Assembly: GCA_903632075.3 (NCBI GenBank) | Contig: CAHIKZ030004282.1 | Coordinates: 2,051,001-2,115,000 of the forward strand | DNA length: 64,000 nucleotides | DNA from: Acanthosepion pharaonis | Taxonomy: Eukaryota > Mollusca > Cephalopoda > Sepiida > Sepiidae | Reading direction: 5' to 3' | Shown here: positions 30,526-46,400 of the stretch, in pieces | Layout: each line of letters starts with the position of its first letter | How positions within the stretch are numbered: position 1 is the stretch's first letter | Notes under the pieces: model-generated | Seen by the model: only the letters and a program-made list of their open reading frames with translations | What the model was told of the DNA's origin: nothing | Databases searched by the model: none | Program-made: the position numbers and the translations under genes

Positions 30526-33500
30526 TACATTATTCGTTACGGTCACATAATGAGACTGATGTGTTTTTTTTTGTATTCAATATGCTGAATGAAAATATAT
30601 ACTCAAACCAGAATTCTAATTAGGAATTACTACGTTTATTGTATCGAGAAGAGAGAAGTATCAAACATTAAAATATTACAAAAAAAAACAAGTAATAAAT
30701 GAATAAATCTATATAAAATTTCTTATAAAATTATATAATAATTTATGGATACGTTATAAAATAACAAGAACAAAACAGAACAAAATATATAGATAAATGC
30801 AAAGAAACAAAACATAGATAAATATATAATAATTGCTGGATACGTTATAAAAAATAACAAGAACAAAACATAGATAAATGTATATATAATAATTGCTGGA
30901 TACGTAAAATAACAAGAACAAAACATAGATAAATGTGTATATAATAATTGCTGGATACGTTATAAAATAACAAGAACAAAACATAGATAAATGTATATAT
31001 AATAATTGCTGGATACGTTATAAAATGAACCTGAACAAAAAGATAGATAAATGTATATATAATAATTGCTGGATACGTTATAAAATAACCTGAAAGAACA
31101 AAACATAGATAAATGTATATATAATAATTGCTGGATACGTTATAAAAAATAACAATTGCTGAACGTTATAAAAAACATAGATAAATGTATATATAATAAT
31201 TGCTGGATACGTTATAAAATAACAAGAATAAAAACATAGATAAATGTATATATAATAATTGCTGGATACGTTATAAATGAACCTGAACAAAAGATAGATA
31301 AATGTATATATAATAATTGCTGGATACGTTATAAAATAACAAGAACAAAACATAGATAAATGTATATATAATAATTGCTGGATACGTTTAAAATAACCAA
31401 AACAAAACATAGATAAAATATATAATAATTGCTGGATACGTTATAAACCTATAGATAAATGTATATATAATTGGATACGTTATAAAATAACAAGAACAAA
31501 AAGATAGATAAATGTATATATAATAATTGCTGGATACGTTATAAAATAACAAAGAACAAAACATAGATAAATGTATATATAATAATTGCTGTATACGTTA
31601 TAATGAACCAAGAACAAAACATAGATAAATGTATATATAATAATTGCTGGATACGTTATAAAATGAACCTGAACAAAAAAAACATAGATAAATGTATATA
31701 TATATAATAATTGCTGGATACGTTATAAAATAACAAGAACAAGAAAAAACATAGATAAATGTATATATAATAATTGCTGGATACGTTATAATGAACAAGA
31801 ACAAAACATAGATAATAGATAAAATGTATGTATATAATAATTGCTGGATACGTTATAAAATAACAAGAACAAAAGATAGATAAATGTATATATAATAATT
31901 GCTGGATACGTTATAAAATAACAAGAACAAAACAAAAGATAGATAAATGTATATATAATAATTGAACTGGATACGTTATAAAAATAACAAGAACAAAACA
32001 TAGATAAATGTATATATAATAATTGCTGGATACGTTATAAAATAACCTGAACAAAAGATAGATAAATGTATATATAATAATTGCTGGATACGTTATAAAA
32101 TAACAAGAACAAAACATAGATAAATGTATATAATAATTGCTGGATACGTTATAAAATAACAAGCATAAAATAACAAGAACAAAACATAGATAAATGTATA
32201 TATAATAATTGCTGGATACGTTATAAAAACTTGAAAGAACAAAACATAGATAAATGTATATATAATAATTGCTGGATACGTTTAAAATGAACAAGAACAA
32301 AAGATAGATAAATGTATATATAATAATTGCTGGATACGTTATAAAATAACAAATAAAAAAGATAGATAAATGTATATATAATAATTGCTGGATACGTTAT
32401 AAAATAACAAGAACAAAACATAGATAAATGTATATATAATTAATACGTTATAATGGATAAACGTTATAATAATTGCTGGATGCGTTATAAATAACAAGAA
32501 CAAAACATAGATAAATGTATATATAATAATTGCTGGATACGTTATAAAATAACAAGAACAAAACATAGATAAATGTATATATAATAATTGAACCTGGATA
32601 CGTTATAAAATAACAAGAAAATAAAACAAAATATAGATAAATGTATATATAATAATTGCTGGATACGTTATAAAATAACAAGAACAAAACATAGATAAAT
32701 GTATATATAATAATTGCTGGATATACGTTAAAATAACAAGAACAAAAGATAGATAAATGTATATATAATAATTGCTGGATACGTTATAAAATAACAAGAA
32801 CAAAACATAGATAAATGTATATATAATAATTGCTGGATACGTTATAAAATAACAAGAACAAAACATAGATAAATGTATATATAATAATTGCTGGATACGT
32901 TATAAAATAACAAGAACAAAACATAGATAAATGTATATATAATAATTGCTGGATACGTTATAAAATAACAAGAACAAAAAACATAGATAAATGTATATAT
33001 AATAATTGCTGGATACGTTATAAAAATAACAAGAACAAAACATAGATAAATGTATATATAATAATTGCTGGATACGTTATAAAATAACAAGAACAAAACA
33101 TAGATAAATGTATATATAATAATTGTATACGTTATAATACCTGAACAAAAGATAGATTATATAAAAATGGAACTTTATAAAATAAAGAACAAAAAAGATA
33201 AAGTATATATAATAATGGATATATAAAATAAAGAACAAAAGATAGATAAATGTATATATAATAATTGCTGGATACGTTATAAAATAACAAGAACAAAACA
33301 TAGATAAAATATATAATAAACTGTATACGTTATAATGAATGAACAAAAGATAGATAAATGTATATATAATAAAACTGGATACGTTAAATAACAAAACAAA
33401 AGATAGATAAATGTATATATAATAATTGCTGGATACGTTATAAAATAACAAGAACAAAAGATAGATAAATGTATATATAATAATTGCTGGATACGTTATA

Positions 33501-36500
33501 AAATAACAAGAACAAAACATAGATAAATGTATATATAATAATTGCTGGATACGTTATAAAATAACAAGAACAAAAGATAGATAAATGTATATATAATAAT
33601 TGCTGGATACGTTATAAAATAACAAAGAAGATAAATGTATATAATAAAAACGTTATAAAATAAATAATTTATGGAAATATAGATAAATGTATATATAATA
33701 ATTGCTGGATACGTTATAAAATAACAAGAACAAAACATAGATAAATGTATATATAATAATTGCTGGATACGTTATAATGAACCTGAACAAAACATAGATA
33801 AATGTATAATAATAATTATGGATACGTTATAAAATAACAAGAACAAAAGATAGATAAATGTATATATAATAATTGCTGGATACGTTATAATTAACAAGAA
33901 CAAAAGATAGATAAATGTATATATAATAATTGCTGGATACGTTATAAAATAACAAGAACAAAACATAGATAAATGTATATATAATAATTGCTGGATACGT
34001 TATAAAATAACAAGAACAAAAGATAGATAAAAAATAGATAAATGTATATATAATAATTGCTGGATACGTTATAATGAACCTGAACAAAAAAGATAGATAA
34101 ATGGATATATATAATAATAAATGTATATATACGTTATAAAATAACAAGAACAAAACATAGATAAATGTATATATAATAATTGCTGGATACGTTATAAAAT
34201 AACAAGAACAAAAGATAGATAAATGTATATATATAATAATTGCTGGATACGTTATAAAATAACAAAAGAACAAAACATAGATAAATGTATATATAATAAT
34301 TGCTGGATACGTTATAAAATAACAAGAACAAAACATAGATAAATGTATATATAATAATTGCTGGATACGTTATAATGAACCTGAACAAAAGATAAAGATA
34401 AATGTATATATAAAATAATTGAACAAAAGATAGATAAACGTACGTATAAAATAACGTTATAAAAAGAACAAAAGATAGATAAATGTATATATAATAATTG
34501 CTGGATACGTTATAAAATAACAAGAACAAAAGATAGATAAATGTATATATAATAATTGCTGGATACGTTATAAAATAACAAGAACAAAAGATAGATAAAT
34601 GTATATATAATAATTGCTGGATACGTTATAAAATAACAAGAACAAAACATAGATAAATGTATATATAATAATTGCTGTATACGTTATAATGAACCTGAAC
34701 AAAAGATAGATAAATGTATATATAATAATTGCTGGATACGTTATAAAATAACAAGAACAAAAGATAGATAAATGTATATATAATAATTGCTGGATACGTT
34801 ATAAAATAACAAGAACAAAAGATAGATAAATGTATATATAATAATTGCTGGATACGTTATAAAATAACAAGAACAAAAAGATAGATAAATGTATATATAA
34901 TAATTGCTGGATACGTTATAAAAATAACAAGAACAAAACATAGATAAATGTATATATATAATAATTGCTGGATACGTTATAATGAACCTGAACAAAACAT
35001 AGATAAATGTATATATAATAAAAAATTTATAAAATAACAAGAACAAAACATAGATAAATGTATATATAATAATTGCTGGATACGTTATAAAATAACAAGA
35101 ACAAAAAAGATAATGTATATAAATGTATACGTTATAATAACAAGAACAAAAGATGATAAATGTATATATAATAAATAACGTTATAAGAATGACAAGAAAA
35201 AGATAGATAAATGTATATATAATAATTGCTGGATACGTTATAAAATAACAAGAACAAAACATAGATAAATGTATATATAATAATTGCTGGATACGTTATA
35301 AAAAACCAAGAACAAAAAGATAGATAAATGTATATATAATAATTGCTGGATACGTTATAAAATAACAAGAACAAAACATAGATAAATATATAATATAATA
35401 ATAAAATAATGAACGTTAAATGTATATATAAATTTGCTGAACAAGAACAAAACATAGATAAATGTATATATAATAATTGCTGGATACGTTATAAAATAAC
35501 AAGAACAAAAGATAGATAAATGTATATATAATAATTGCTGGATACGTTATAAAATAACAAGAACAAAAAGATAGATAAATGTATATATAATAATTGCTGG
35601 ATACGTTATAAATAACAAGAACAAAAACATAGATAAATGTATATATAATAATTGCTGGATACGTTATAAATGAACCTGAACAAAAAGATAGATAAATGTA
35701 TATATAATAATTGCTGGATACGTTATAAAATAACAAGAACAAAACATAGATAAATGTATATATAATAATTGCTGGATACGTTATAAAAATGAACCAAGAA
35801 TAAAAAACATAGAAAAATGTAAATATATAATAATTGCTGGATACTTTATAAAATAACAAGAACAAAAAAACATAGATAAATGTATATATAATAATTGCTG
35901 GATACGTTATAAATGAACCTGAACAAAAAGATAGATAAATGTATATATAATAATTGCTGGATACGTTATAAAAATAACAAGAACAAAACATAGATAAATG
36001 TATATATAATAATTTGCTGTATACGTTATAAATAACAAGAACAAAACATAGATAAATGTATATATAATAATTGCTGGATACGTTATAAAAAACAAGAACA
36101 AATATAGATAAATGTATATAATATAATAATAAATAACTGGATAGATAAATGTATATATAATAATTTGCTGGATACTTTATAAAATAATAAATGTGTATAT
36201 AATAATTGCTGTATACGTTATAATGAACCTGAACAAAAGATAGATAAATGTATATATAATAATTACTGGATACGTTATAAAATAACAAGAACAAAACATA
36301 GATAAATGTATATATAATAATTGCTGGATACGTTATAAAATAACAAGACAAACATAGATAAATGTATATATAAATTTGCTGGATACGTTAAAATAACAAG
36401 AACAAAAACAAATAAATGTATATATAATAATTGCTGGATACGTTATAAAAATAACAAGAACAAAAGATAGATAAATGTATATATAATAATTGCTGGATAC

Positions 36501-39500
36501 GTTATAAAATAACAAGAACAAAACATAGATAAATGTATATATAATAATTGCTGTATACGTTATAATGAACCTGAACAAAAGATAGATAAATGTATATATA
36601 ATAATTGCTGGATACGTTATAAAATAACAAGAACAAAACATAGATAAATGTATATATAATAATTGCTGTATACGTTATAAAATGAACCAAGAACAAAAAC
36701 ATAGATAAATGTATATATAATAATTGCTGGATGCTTTATAAAAAATAACACTGGAACAAAACATAGATAAATGTATATATAATAATTGCTGTATACGTTA
36801 TAAATGAACAAGAAAAATAGATAAATGTATATATAATAATTGCTGGATACGTTATAAAATAACAAGAACAAAACATAGATAAATGTATATATAATAATTG
36901 CTGTATACGTTATAATGAACCTGAACAAAAGATAGATAAATGTATATATAATAATTGCTGGATACGTTATAAAATAACAAGAAGAAAAAACATAGATAAA
37001 TGTATATATAATAATTGCTGGATACGTTATAAAATAACAAGAACAAAACATAGATAAATGTATATATAATAATTGCTGGATACGTTATAAATAACCAAGA
37101 ACAAAAAGATAGATAAATGTATATATAATAATTGCTGGATACGTTATAAAATAACAAGAACAAAACATAGATAAATGTATATATAATAATTGCTGGATAC
37201 GTTATAAAATAACAAGAACAAAACATAGATAAATGTATATATAATAATTGCTGGATACTTTATAAAATAACAAGAACAAAACATAGATAAATGTATATAT
37301 AATAATTGCTGGATACGTTATAAAATAACCTGAACAAAAGATAGATAAATGTATATATAATAATTGCTGGATACGTTATAAAATAACAAGAACAAAACAT
37401 AGATAAATGTATATATAATAATTGCTGGATACGTTATAAAATAACAAGAACAAAACATAGATAAATGTATATATAATAATTGCTGGATACGTTATAAAAT
37501 AACAAGAACAAAACATAGATAAATGTATATATAATAATTGCTGGATACGTTATAAAATAACAAGAACAAAACAAAATGTATAGATAAATGTTATACGTTA
37601 TAATAATAATTGCTGGATACGTTATAAAAATAAAAGAACAAAAGATAGATAAATGTATATATAATAATTGCTGGATACTTTATAAAAAATAACAAGAACA
37701 AAAAAATAAATATATAATAATTGCTGTATACGTTATAATGAACCTGAACAAAAGATAGATAAATGTAAATAATAATTGCTGGAAACGTTATAAAATAACA
37801 AGAACAAAACATAGATAAATATATATAATAATTGCTGGATACGTTATAAAATAACAAGAACAAAAGATAGATAAATGTATATATAATAATTGCTGGATAC
37901 GTTATAAAATAACAAGAACAAAACAAGATAAATGTATATATATAAATTTGCTGGATACTTTATAAAATAACAAGAACAAAAAGATAGATAACGTTATATA
38001 ATAATTGCTGTATACGTTACAAAACTGAACAAATAAATAAATGTATATATAATAATTGCTGGATACGTTATAAAATAACAAGAACAAAACATAGATAAAT
38101 GTATATATAATAATTGCTGGATACGTTATAAAATAACAAGAACAAAACATAGATAAATGTATATATAATAATTGCTGGATACGTTATAAAATAACAAGAA
38201 CAAAAGATAGATAAATGTATATATAATAATTGCTGGATACTTTATAAAATAACAAAAGAACAAAACATAGATAAATGTATATATAATAATTGCTGGATAC
38301 GTTATAAAAAATAAAAAGAACAAAAGATAGATAAATGTATATATAATAATTGCTGGATACGTTATAAAATAACAAGAACAAAAGATAGAATAAATGTATA
38401 TATAATAATTGCTGGATACGTTATAAAATAACAGAACAAAACATAGATAAATGTATATATAATAATTGCTGGATACTTTTATAAAATAACAAGAACAAAA
38501 CATAGATAAATGTATATATAATAATTTGCTGGATACGTTATAATTAACAAAGAACAAAAGATAGATAAATGTATATATAATAATAAAATAACAAGAACAA
38601 GATAGATGGATTGCTGGACGTTATAAAATAACAAAGAACAAAACATAGATAAATGTATATAATAATTGCTGGATACGTTATAAAATAACAAGAACAAAAA
38701 CATAGATAAATGTATATAATAATATTGCTGGATACGTTATAATGAACCTGAAAACAAAAGATAGATAAATGTATATATAATAATTGCTGGATACGTTATA
38801 AAATAACAGAGAACAAAACATAGATAAATGTATATATAATAATTGCTGGATACGTTATAAAATAACCAAGAACAAAAGATAGATAAATGTATATATAATA
38901 ATTGCTGGATACGTTATAAAATAACAAGAACAAAACATAGATAAATGTATATATAATAATTGCTGGATACGTTATAAATAGAACATGAACAAAAAATAGA
39001 TAAATGTATATATAATAATTGCTGGATACGTTATAAATAACAGAACAAAAACATAGATAAATGTATATATAATAATTGCTGTATACGTTATAATGAACAA
39101 GAACAAAAGATAGATAAATGTATATATAATAATTGCTGGATACGTTATAAAATAACAAGAACAAAACATAGATAAATGTATATATAATAATTGCTGGATA
39201 CGTTATAAAATAACAAGAACAAAACATAGATAAATGTATATATAATAATTGCTGTATACGTTATAATGAACCTGAACAAAAGATAGATAAATGTATATAT
39301 AATAATTGCTGGATACGTTATAAAATAACAAGAACAAAACATAGATAAATGTATATATAATAATTTGGATACGTTATAAAATAACAAGAGCAAAACGATA
39401 AATTATATAAATAAACTTTAAGAACTGAACAAAACATAGATAAATGTATATATAATAATTACTGGATACGTTATAAAATAACAAGAACAAAACATAGATA

Positions 39501-42500
39501 AATGTATATATAATAATTGCTGGATACTTTTATAAAATAAGAACAAAACATAGATAAATGTATATATAATAATTGCTGGATACGTTATAAAATGAACCTG
39601 AACAAAACATAGATAAATGTATATATAATAATTACTGGATACGTTATAAAATAACAAAACAAAAACAAAAAGATAGATAAATGTATATATAATAATTGCT
39701 GGATATTTATAAAATAACAAGAACAAAACATAGATAAATGTATATATAATAATTGCTGTATACGTTATAAATAACAAGAACAAAAGATAGATAAATGTAT
39801 ATATAATAATTGCTGGATACGTTATAAAATAACAAAGAACAAAAACATAGATAAATGTATATATAATAATTGCTGTATACGTTATAATGAACCTGAACAA
39901 AAGATAGATAAATGTATATATAATAATTGCTGGATACGTTATAAAATAACAAGAACAAAACATAGATAAATGTATATATAATAATTTTTATAAATAACAA
40001 GAACAAAAGATAGATAAATGTTATAAAATAAACGTTATAAAAGAACAAGAAAACATAGATAAATGTATATATAATAATTGCTGGATACGTTATAATGAAC
40101 CTGAACAAAAAAGATAGATAAATGTATATATAATTGCTGGATACGTTATAAAATAACAAGAACAAAACATAAATGTATATATATAATTGCTGGATACGTT
40201 ATAAAATAACCAGAACAAAACAAGAATAAATGTATATATAATAATAATTGCTGTATACGTTATAAAATAACAAGAACAAAAGATAGATAAATGTATATAT
40301 AATAATTGCTGGATGCGTTATAATGAACAAGAACAAAAGATAGATAAATGTATATATAATAATTGCTGGATACGTTATAAAATAACAAGAACAAAAACAT
40401 AGATAAATGTATATATAATAATTGCTGTATACGTTATAATGAACCTGAACAAAAGATAGATAAATATATATAATAATTGCTGGATACGTTATAAAATAAC
40501 AAGAACAAAACATAGATAAATGTATATATAATAATTGCTGGATACGTTATAATGAACTGAACAAAACATAGATAAATGTATATATAATAATTGCTGGATA
40601 CGTTATAAAATAACAAGAACAAAACATAGATAAATGTATATATAATAATTGCTGTATACGTTATAAAATGAACCTGAACAAAAGATAGATAAATGTATAG
40701 ATATAATAATTGCTGGATACGTTTATAAAATAACAAGAACAAAACATAGATAAATGTATATATAATAATTGCTGGATAGTTAAAATAACAAGAACAAAAA
40801 CATAGATAAATTATAATAATAACAAGAACAAAACAAAGATAGATAAATGTATATATAATAATTGCTGGATACGTTATAAAATAACAAGAACAAAAACATA
40901 GATAAATGTATATATAATAATTGCTGGATGCGTTAAAATAAAAACAAGAACAAAAGATAGATAAATGTATATATAATAATTGCTGGATACGTTATAAAAA
41001 TAACAAGAACAAAACAGATAGATAAATGTATATATAATAATTGCTGGATACGTTATAAAATAACAAGAACAAAACATAGATAAATGTATATATAATAATT
41101 GCTGGATACGTTATAAAATAACAAGAACAAAACATAGATAAATGTATATATAATAATTGCTGGATGCGTTATAAAATAACAAGAACAAAACATAGATAAA
41201 TGTATATATAATAATTGCTGGATACGTTATAATGAACCAAGAACAAAACATAGATAAATGTATATATAATAATTGCTGGATACGTTAGAAAAATAACAAC
41301 AAGAACAAAACATAGATAAATGTATATATAATAATTGCTTTGGATGGATAAACAAACTTTATAGATAAATATATATATAATAATTACTGGAGAATAAAAA
41401 ACATAGATAAATGTATATATAATAATTGCTGGATACGTTATAATGAACCTGAACAAAAGATAGATAAATGTATATATAATAATTGCTGGATACGTTATAA
41501 ATGAACAAGAACAAAAAAGATAGATAAATGTATATATAATAATTGCTGGATACGTTATAAATAACAAGAACAAAACATAGATAAATGTATATATAATAAT
41601 TGCTGGATACGTTATAAAATAACAAGAACAAAACATAGATAAATGTATATATAATAATTGCTGGATACTTTATAAAATAACAAGAAACAAAAACATAGAT
41701 AAATGTATATATAATAATTGCTGGATACGTTATAAAATAACAAAAGAACAAAACATAGATAAATGTATATATAATAATTGCTGGATACGTTATAATGAAC
41801 CTGAACAAAACATAGATAAATGTATATATAATAATTGCTGGATACGTTATAAAAATAACAAAAATGAAAAAGAACAAAAGATAGATAAATGTATATATAA
41901 TAATTGCTGGATACGTTATAATGAACCTGAACAAAAAGATAGATAAATGTATATATAATAATTGCTGGATACGTTATAAAATAACAAGAACAAAACATAG
42001 ATAAATGTATATATATAATATACTGGATACGTTAAAAATAACAAGAACAAACATAGATAAATGTATATATAATAATTAACTTATACGTTATAATGAACCT
42101 GAACAAAAAGATAGATAAATGTATATATAATAATTGCTGGATACGTTATAAAATAACAAGAACAAAACATAGATAAATGTATATATAATAATTGCTGATA
42201 CGTTATAAATGAACCTGAACAAAAGATAGATAAATGTATATATAATAATAGCTAGATACGTTATAAAAACGTTATAATGAAAGAATAAAAGATAGATAAA
42301 TGTATATATAATAATTACTGATTACGTTATAAAATAACAAGAACAAAACATAGATAAATGTATATATAATAATTGCTGTATACGTTATAATGAACCTGAA
42401 CAAAAGATAGATAAATGTATATATAATAATTTGCTGGATACGTTATAAAATAACAAGAACAAAACATAGATAAATGTATATATAATAATTGCTGTATACT

Positions 42501-43779
42501 TTATAATGAACCTGAAGAAAAGATAGATAAATGTATATATAATAATTGCTAGATACGTTATAAAATGAACAAGAATAAAACATAGATAAATGTAAATATA
42601 TATAATAATTGCTGGATACGTTATAATGAACAAGAACAAAAGATAGATAAATGTATATATAATAATTGCTGGATACGTTATAAAATAACAAAACAAAACA
42701 TAGATAAATGTATATATAATAATTGCTGGATACCTGAAAATAAAAACATGAATAAAATATATATAATAATAATTATTATACGTTATAAAATAACAGAACA
42801 ATAATAGATAAATATATATAATAATTGATGTATACGTTATAATGAACAATAAACAAATAGATAGATAAATGTATATATAATAATTGCTGGATACGTTATA
42901 AAATAACAAGAACAAAACATAGATAAATGTATATATAATAATTGCTGGATACTTTAAAAATAACAAGAACAAAACATAGATAAATGTATATATAATAATT
43001 GCTGGATACGTTATAAAATAACAAGAACAAAACATAGATAAATGTATATATAATAATTGCTGGATACGTTATAAATAATAAGAAAAAAAACATAGATAAA
43101 TGTATATATAATAATTACTGGATACGTTATAAAATAACAAGAACAAAACATAGATAAATGTATATATAATATATTGCTGTATACGTTATAATGAACCTGA
43201 ACAAAAGATAGATAAATGTATATATAATAATTGCTGGATACGTTATAAAATAACAAGAACAAAACTAGATAAATGTATATATAATAATTGCTGGATACTT
43301 TATAAAATAACAAGAACAAAACATAGATAAATGATATATATATAATAATTGGTGGATACGTTATAATGAACTGAACAAAACATAGATAAATGTATATATA
43401 ATAATTGCTGGATACGTTATAAAATAACAAGAACAAAACATGAATAATGTATATATATAATAATTTTCTGGATACGTTATAAAATAACAAGAACAAAACA
43501 TAGATAAATATATATAATAATAGATGGATACGTTATAAAATAACAAGAACAAAACATAGATAAATGTATATATAATAATTGCTGTATACGTTATAATGAA
43601 CCTAGACAAAAGATAGATAAATGTATATATAATAATTGCTGGATACGTTATAAAATAACCAAAACAAAACATAGATAAATGTATATATAATAATTGCTGG
43701 ATACGTTATAGAAATAACAAAAGAAATAAAACATAGATATTGCTGGATACGTTATAAAATAAAAAATAGATAAACGTTA

Positions 43780-44310
43780 TAATGAACCTGAACAAAAGAT
43801 AGATAAATGTATATATAATAATTGCTGGATACGTTATAAAATAACAAGAACAAAACATAGATAAATGTATATATAATAATTGCTGGATACGTTATAATGA
43901 ACCTGAACAAAAGATAGATAAATGTATATATAATAATTGCTGGATACGTTATAAAATAACAAGAACAAAACATAGATAAATGTATATATAATAATTGCTG
44001 TATACGTTATAATGAACCTGAACAAAAGATAGATAAATGTATATATAATAATTGCTGGATACGTTATAAAATAACAAGAACAAAACATAGATAAATGTAT
44101 ATAATAATTGCTGTATACGTTATAATGAACCTGAACAAAAGATAGATAAATGTATATATAATAATTACTGGATACGTTATAAAATAACAAGAACAAAACA
44201 TAGATAAATGTATATAATAATTGCTGTATACGTTATAATGAACCTGAACAAAAGATAGATAAATGTATATATAATAATTGCTGGATACGTTATAAAATAA
44301 CAAAGAACAA
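43780..44310. repeat. Dimeric higher-order zone within the satellite
   Basis: Units alternate strictly A-B-A-B. CTGGATAC...AAAATAACAAGAAC...CATAGAT is followed by CTGTATAC...AATGAACCTGAAC...GATAGAT, giving a ~115-bp higher-order period for at least four repeats. Confidence 0.8.
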
Positions 44311-45479
44311 AACATAGATAAATGTATATATAATAATTGCTGGATACTTTATAAAATACTTAAAGAACAAAACATAGATAAATGTATATATAATAATTGC
44401 TGTATACGTTATAATGAACCTGAAACAAAAGATAGATAAATATATATAATAATTGCTGGATACGTTATAAAATAACAAGAACAAAACATAGATAAATGTA
44501 TATATAATAATTGCTGGATACTTTATAAAATAGAAATGAACAAAACATAGATAAATGTATAGATAATAATTTGCTGGATACGTTATAAATAACCTGAACA
44601 AAAAACATAGATAAAATATATATAATAATTGCTGGATACGTTATAATGAAACTGAACAAAACATAGATAAATGTATATATAATAATTGCTGGATACTTTA
44701 TAAAATAACAAGAACAAAACATAGATAAATGTATATATATAATAATTGCTGTATATACGTTATAATGAACCTGAACAAAAGATAGATAAATATATATATA
44801 ATAATTGCTGGATACGTTATAAAATAACAAGAACAAAACATAGATAAATGTATATATAATAATTTGTATACGTTATAATGAACCTGAACAAAAGATAGAT
44901 AAATATATATAATAATTGCTGGATACGTTATAAAAATAAAAGAACAAAACATAGATAAATGTATATATAATAATAGATGTATACGTTATAATAACCTGAA
45001 CAAAAAATAGAATAAAATATATATAATAATTGCTGGATACGTTATAAAATAACAAAGAACAAAACATAGATAAATGTATATATAATAATTGCTGGATACT
45101 TTATAAAATAACCTGAACAAAACATAGATAAATATATAGATATATATAATAATGAACCTGAACAAAAGATGGATAGAAATAGATATATAATTGCTAAAAT
45201 AAAATAACAAGAAAAAACATAGATAAATGTATATATAATAATTGCTGGATACTTTATAAAATAACAAGAACAAAAACATAGATAAATGTATATATAATAA
45301 TTGCTGTATGCGTTATAATAAACCTGAACAAAAGATAGATAAATATATATATAATAATTGCTGGATACGTTATAAAATAACAAAACAAAACATAGATAAA
45401 TATATATATAATAATTGCTGGATACGTTATAAAATAAAAAAAGAACAAAACATAGATAAATGTATATATAATAATTGCT

Positions 45480-46400
45480 GTATACGTTATAATGAACCTG
45501 AACAAAAGATAGATAAATGTATATATAATAATTGCTGTATACGTTATAATGAACCTGAACAAAAGATAGATAAATGTATATATAATAATTGCTGGATACG
45601 TTATAAAATAACAAGAACAAAACATAGATAAATGTATATATAATAATTGCTGGATACTTTATAAAATAACAAGAACAAAACATAGATAAATGTATATATA
45701 ATAATTGCTGTATACGTTATAATGAACCTGAACAAAAGATAGATAAATGTATATATAATAATTGCTGGATACGTTATAAAATAACAAGAACAAAACATAG
45801 ATAAATGTATATATAATAATTGCTGGATACTTTATAAAATAACAAGAAAAAAACATAGATAAATGTATATATAATTATTGCTGGATACGTTATAAAAATA
45901 CCTGAACAAAACATAGATATAAATGTATATATAATAATTGCTGGATACGTTATAAAATAACAAAAACAAAACATAGATAAATGTATATATAATAATTGCT
46001 GGATACTTTATGAAAAATATACAAAACAAAACATAGATAAATGTATATATAATAATACATTAGAACCTGAACAAAAGATAAATAAATGTATATATAATAA
46101 TTGCTGGATACGTTATAAAATAACAAGAACAAAACATAGATAAATGTATATATAATAATTGCTGGATACTTTATAAAATAACAAGAACAAAACATAGATA
46201 AATGTATATATAATAATTGCTGTATACGTTATAATGAACCTGAACAAAAGATAGATAAATGTATATATAATAATTGCTGGATACGTTATAAAATAACAAG
46301 AACAAAACATAGATAAATGTATATATAATAATTGCTGGATACGTTATAAAATAACAAGAACAAAACATAGATAAATGTATATATAATAATTGCTGGATAC
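45480..46400. repeat. Trimeric higher-order zone within the satellite
   Basis: The order B, A, C recurs (CTGTATACGTT..., CTGGATACGTT..., CTGGATACTTT...). The full trimer of ~173 bp is visible at about 45590-45860 and again at about 46100-46400. Confidence 0.75.
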
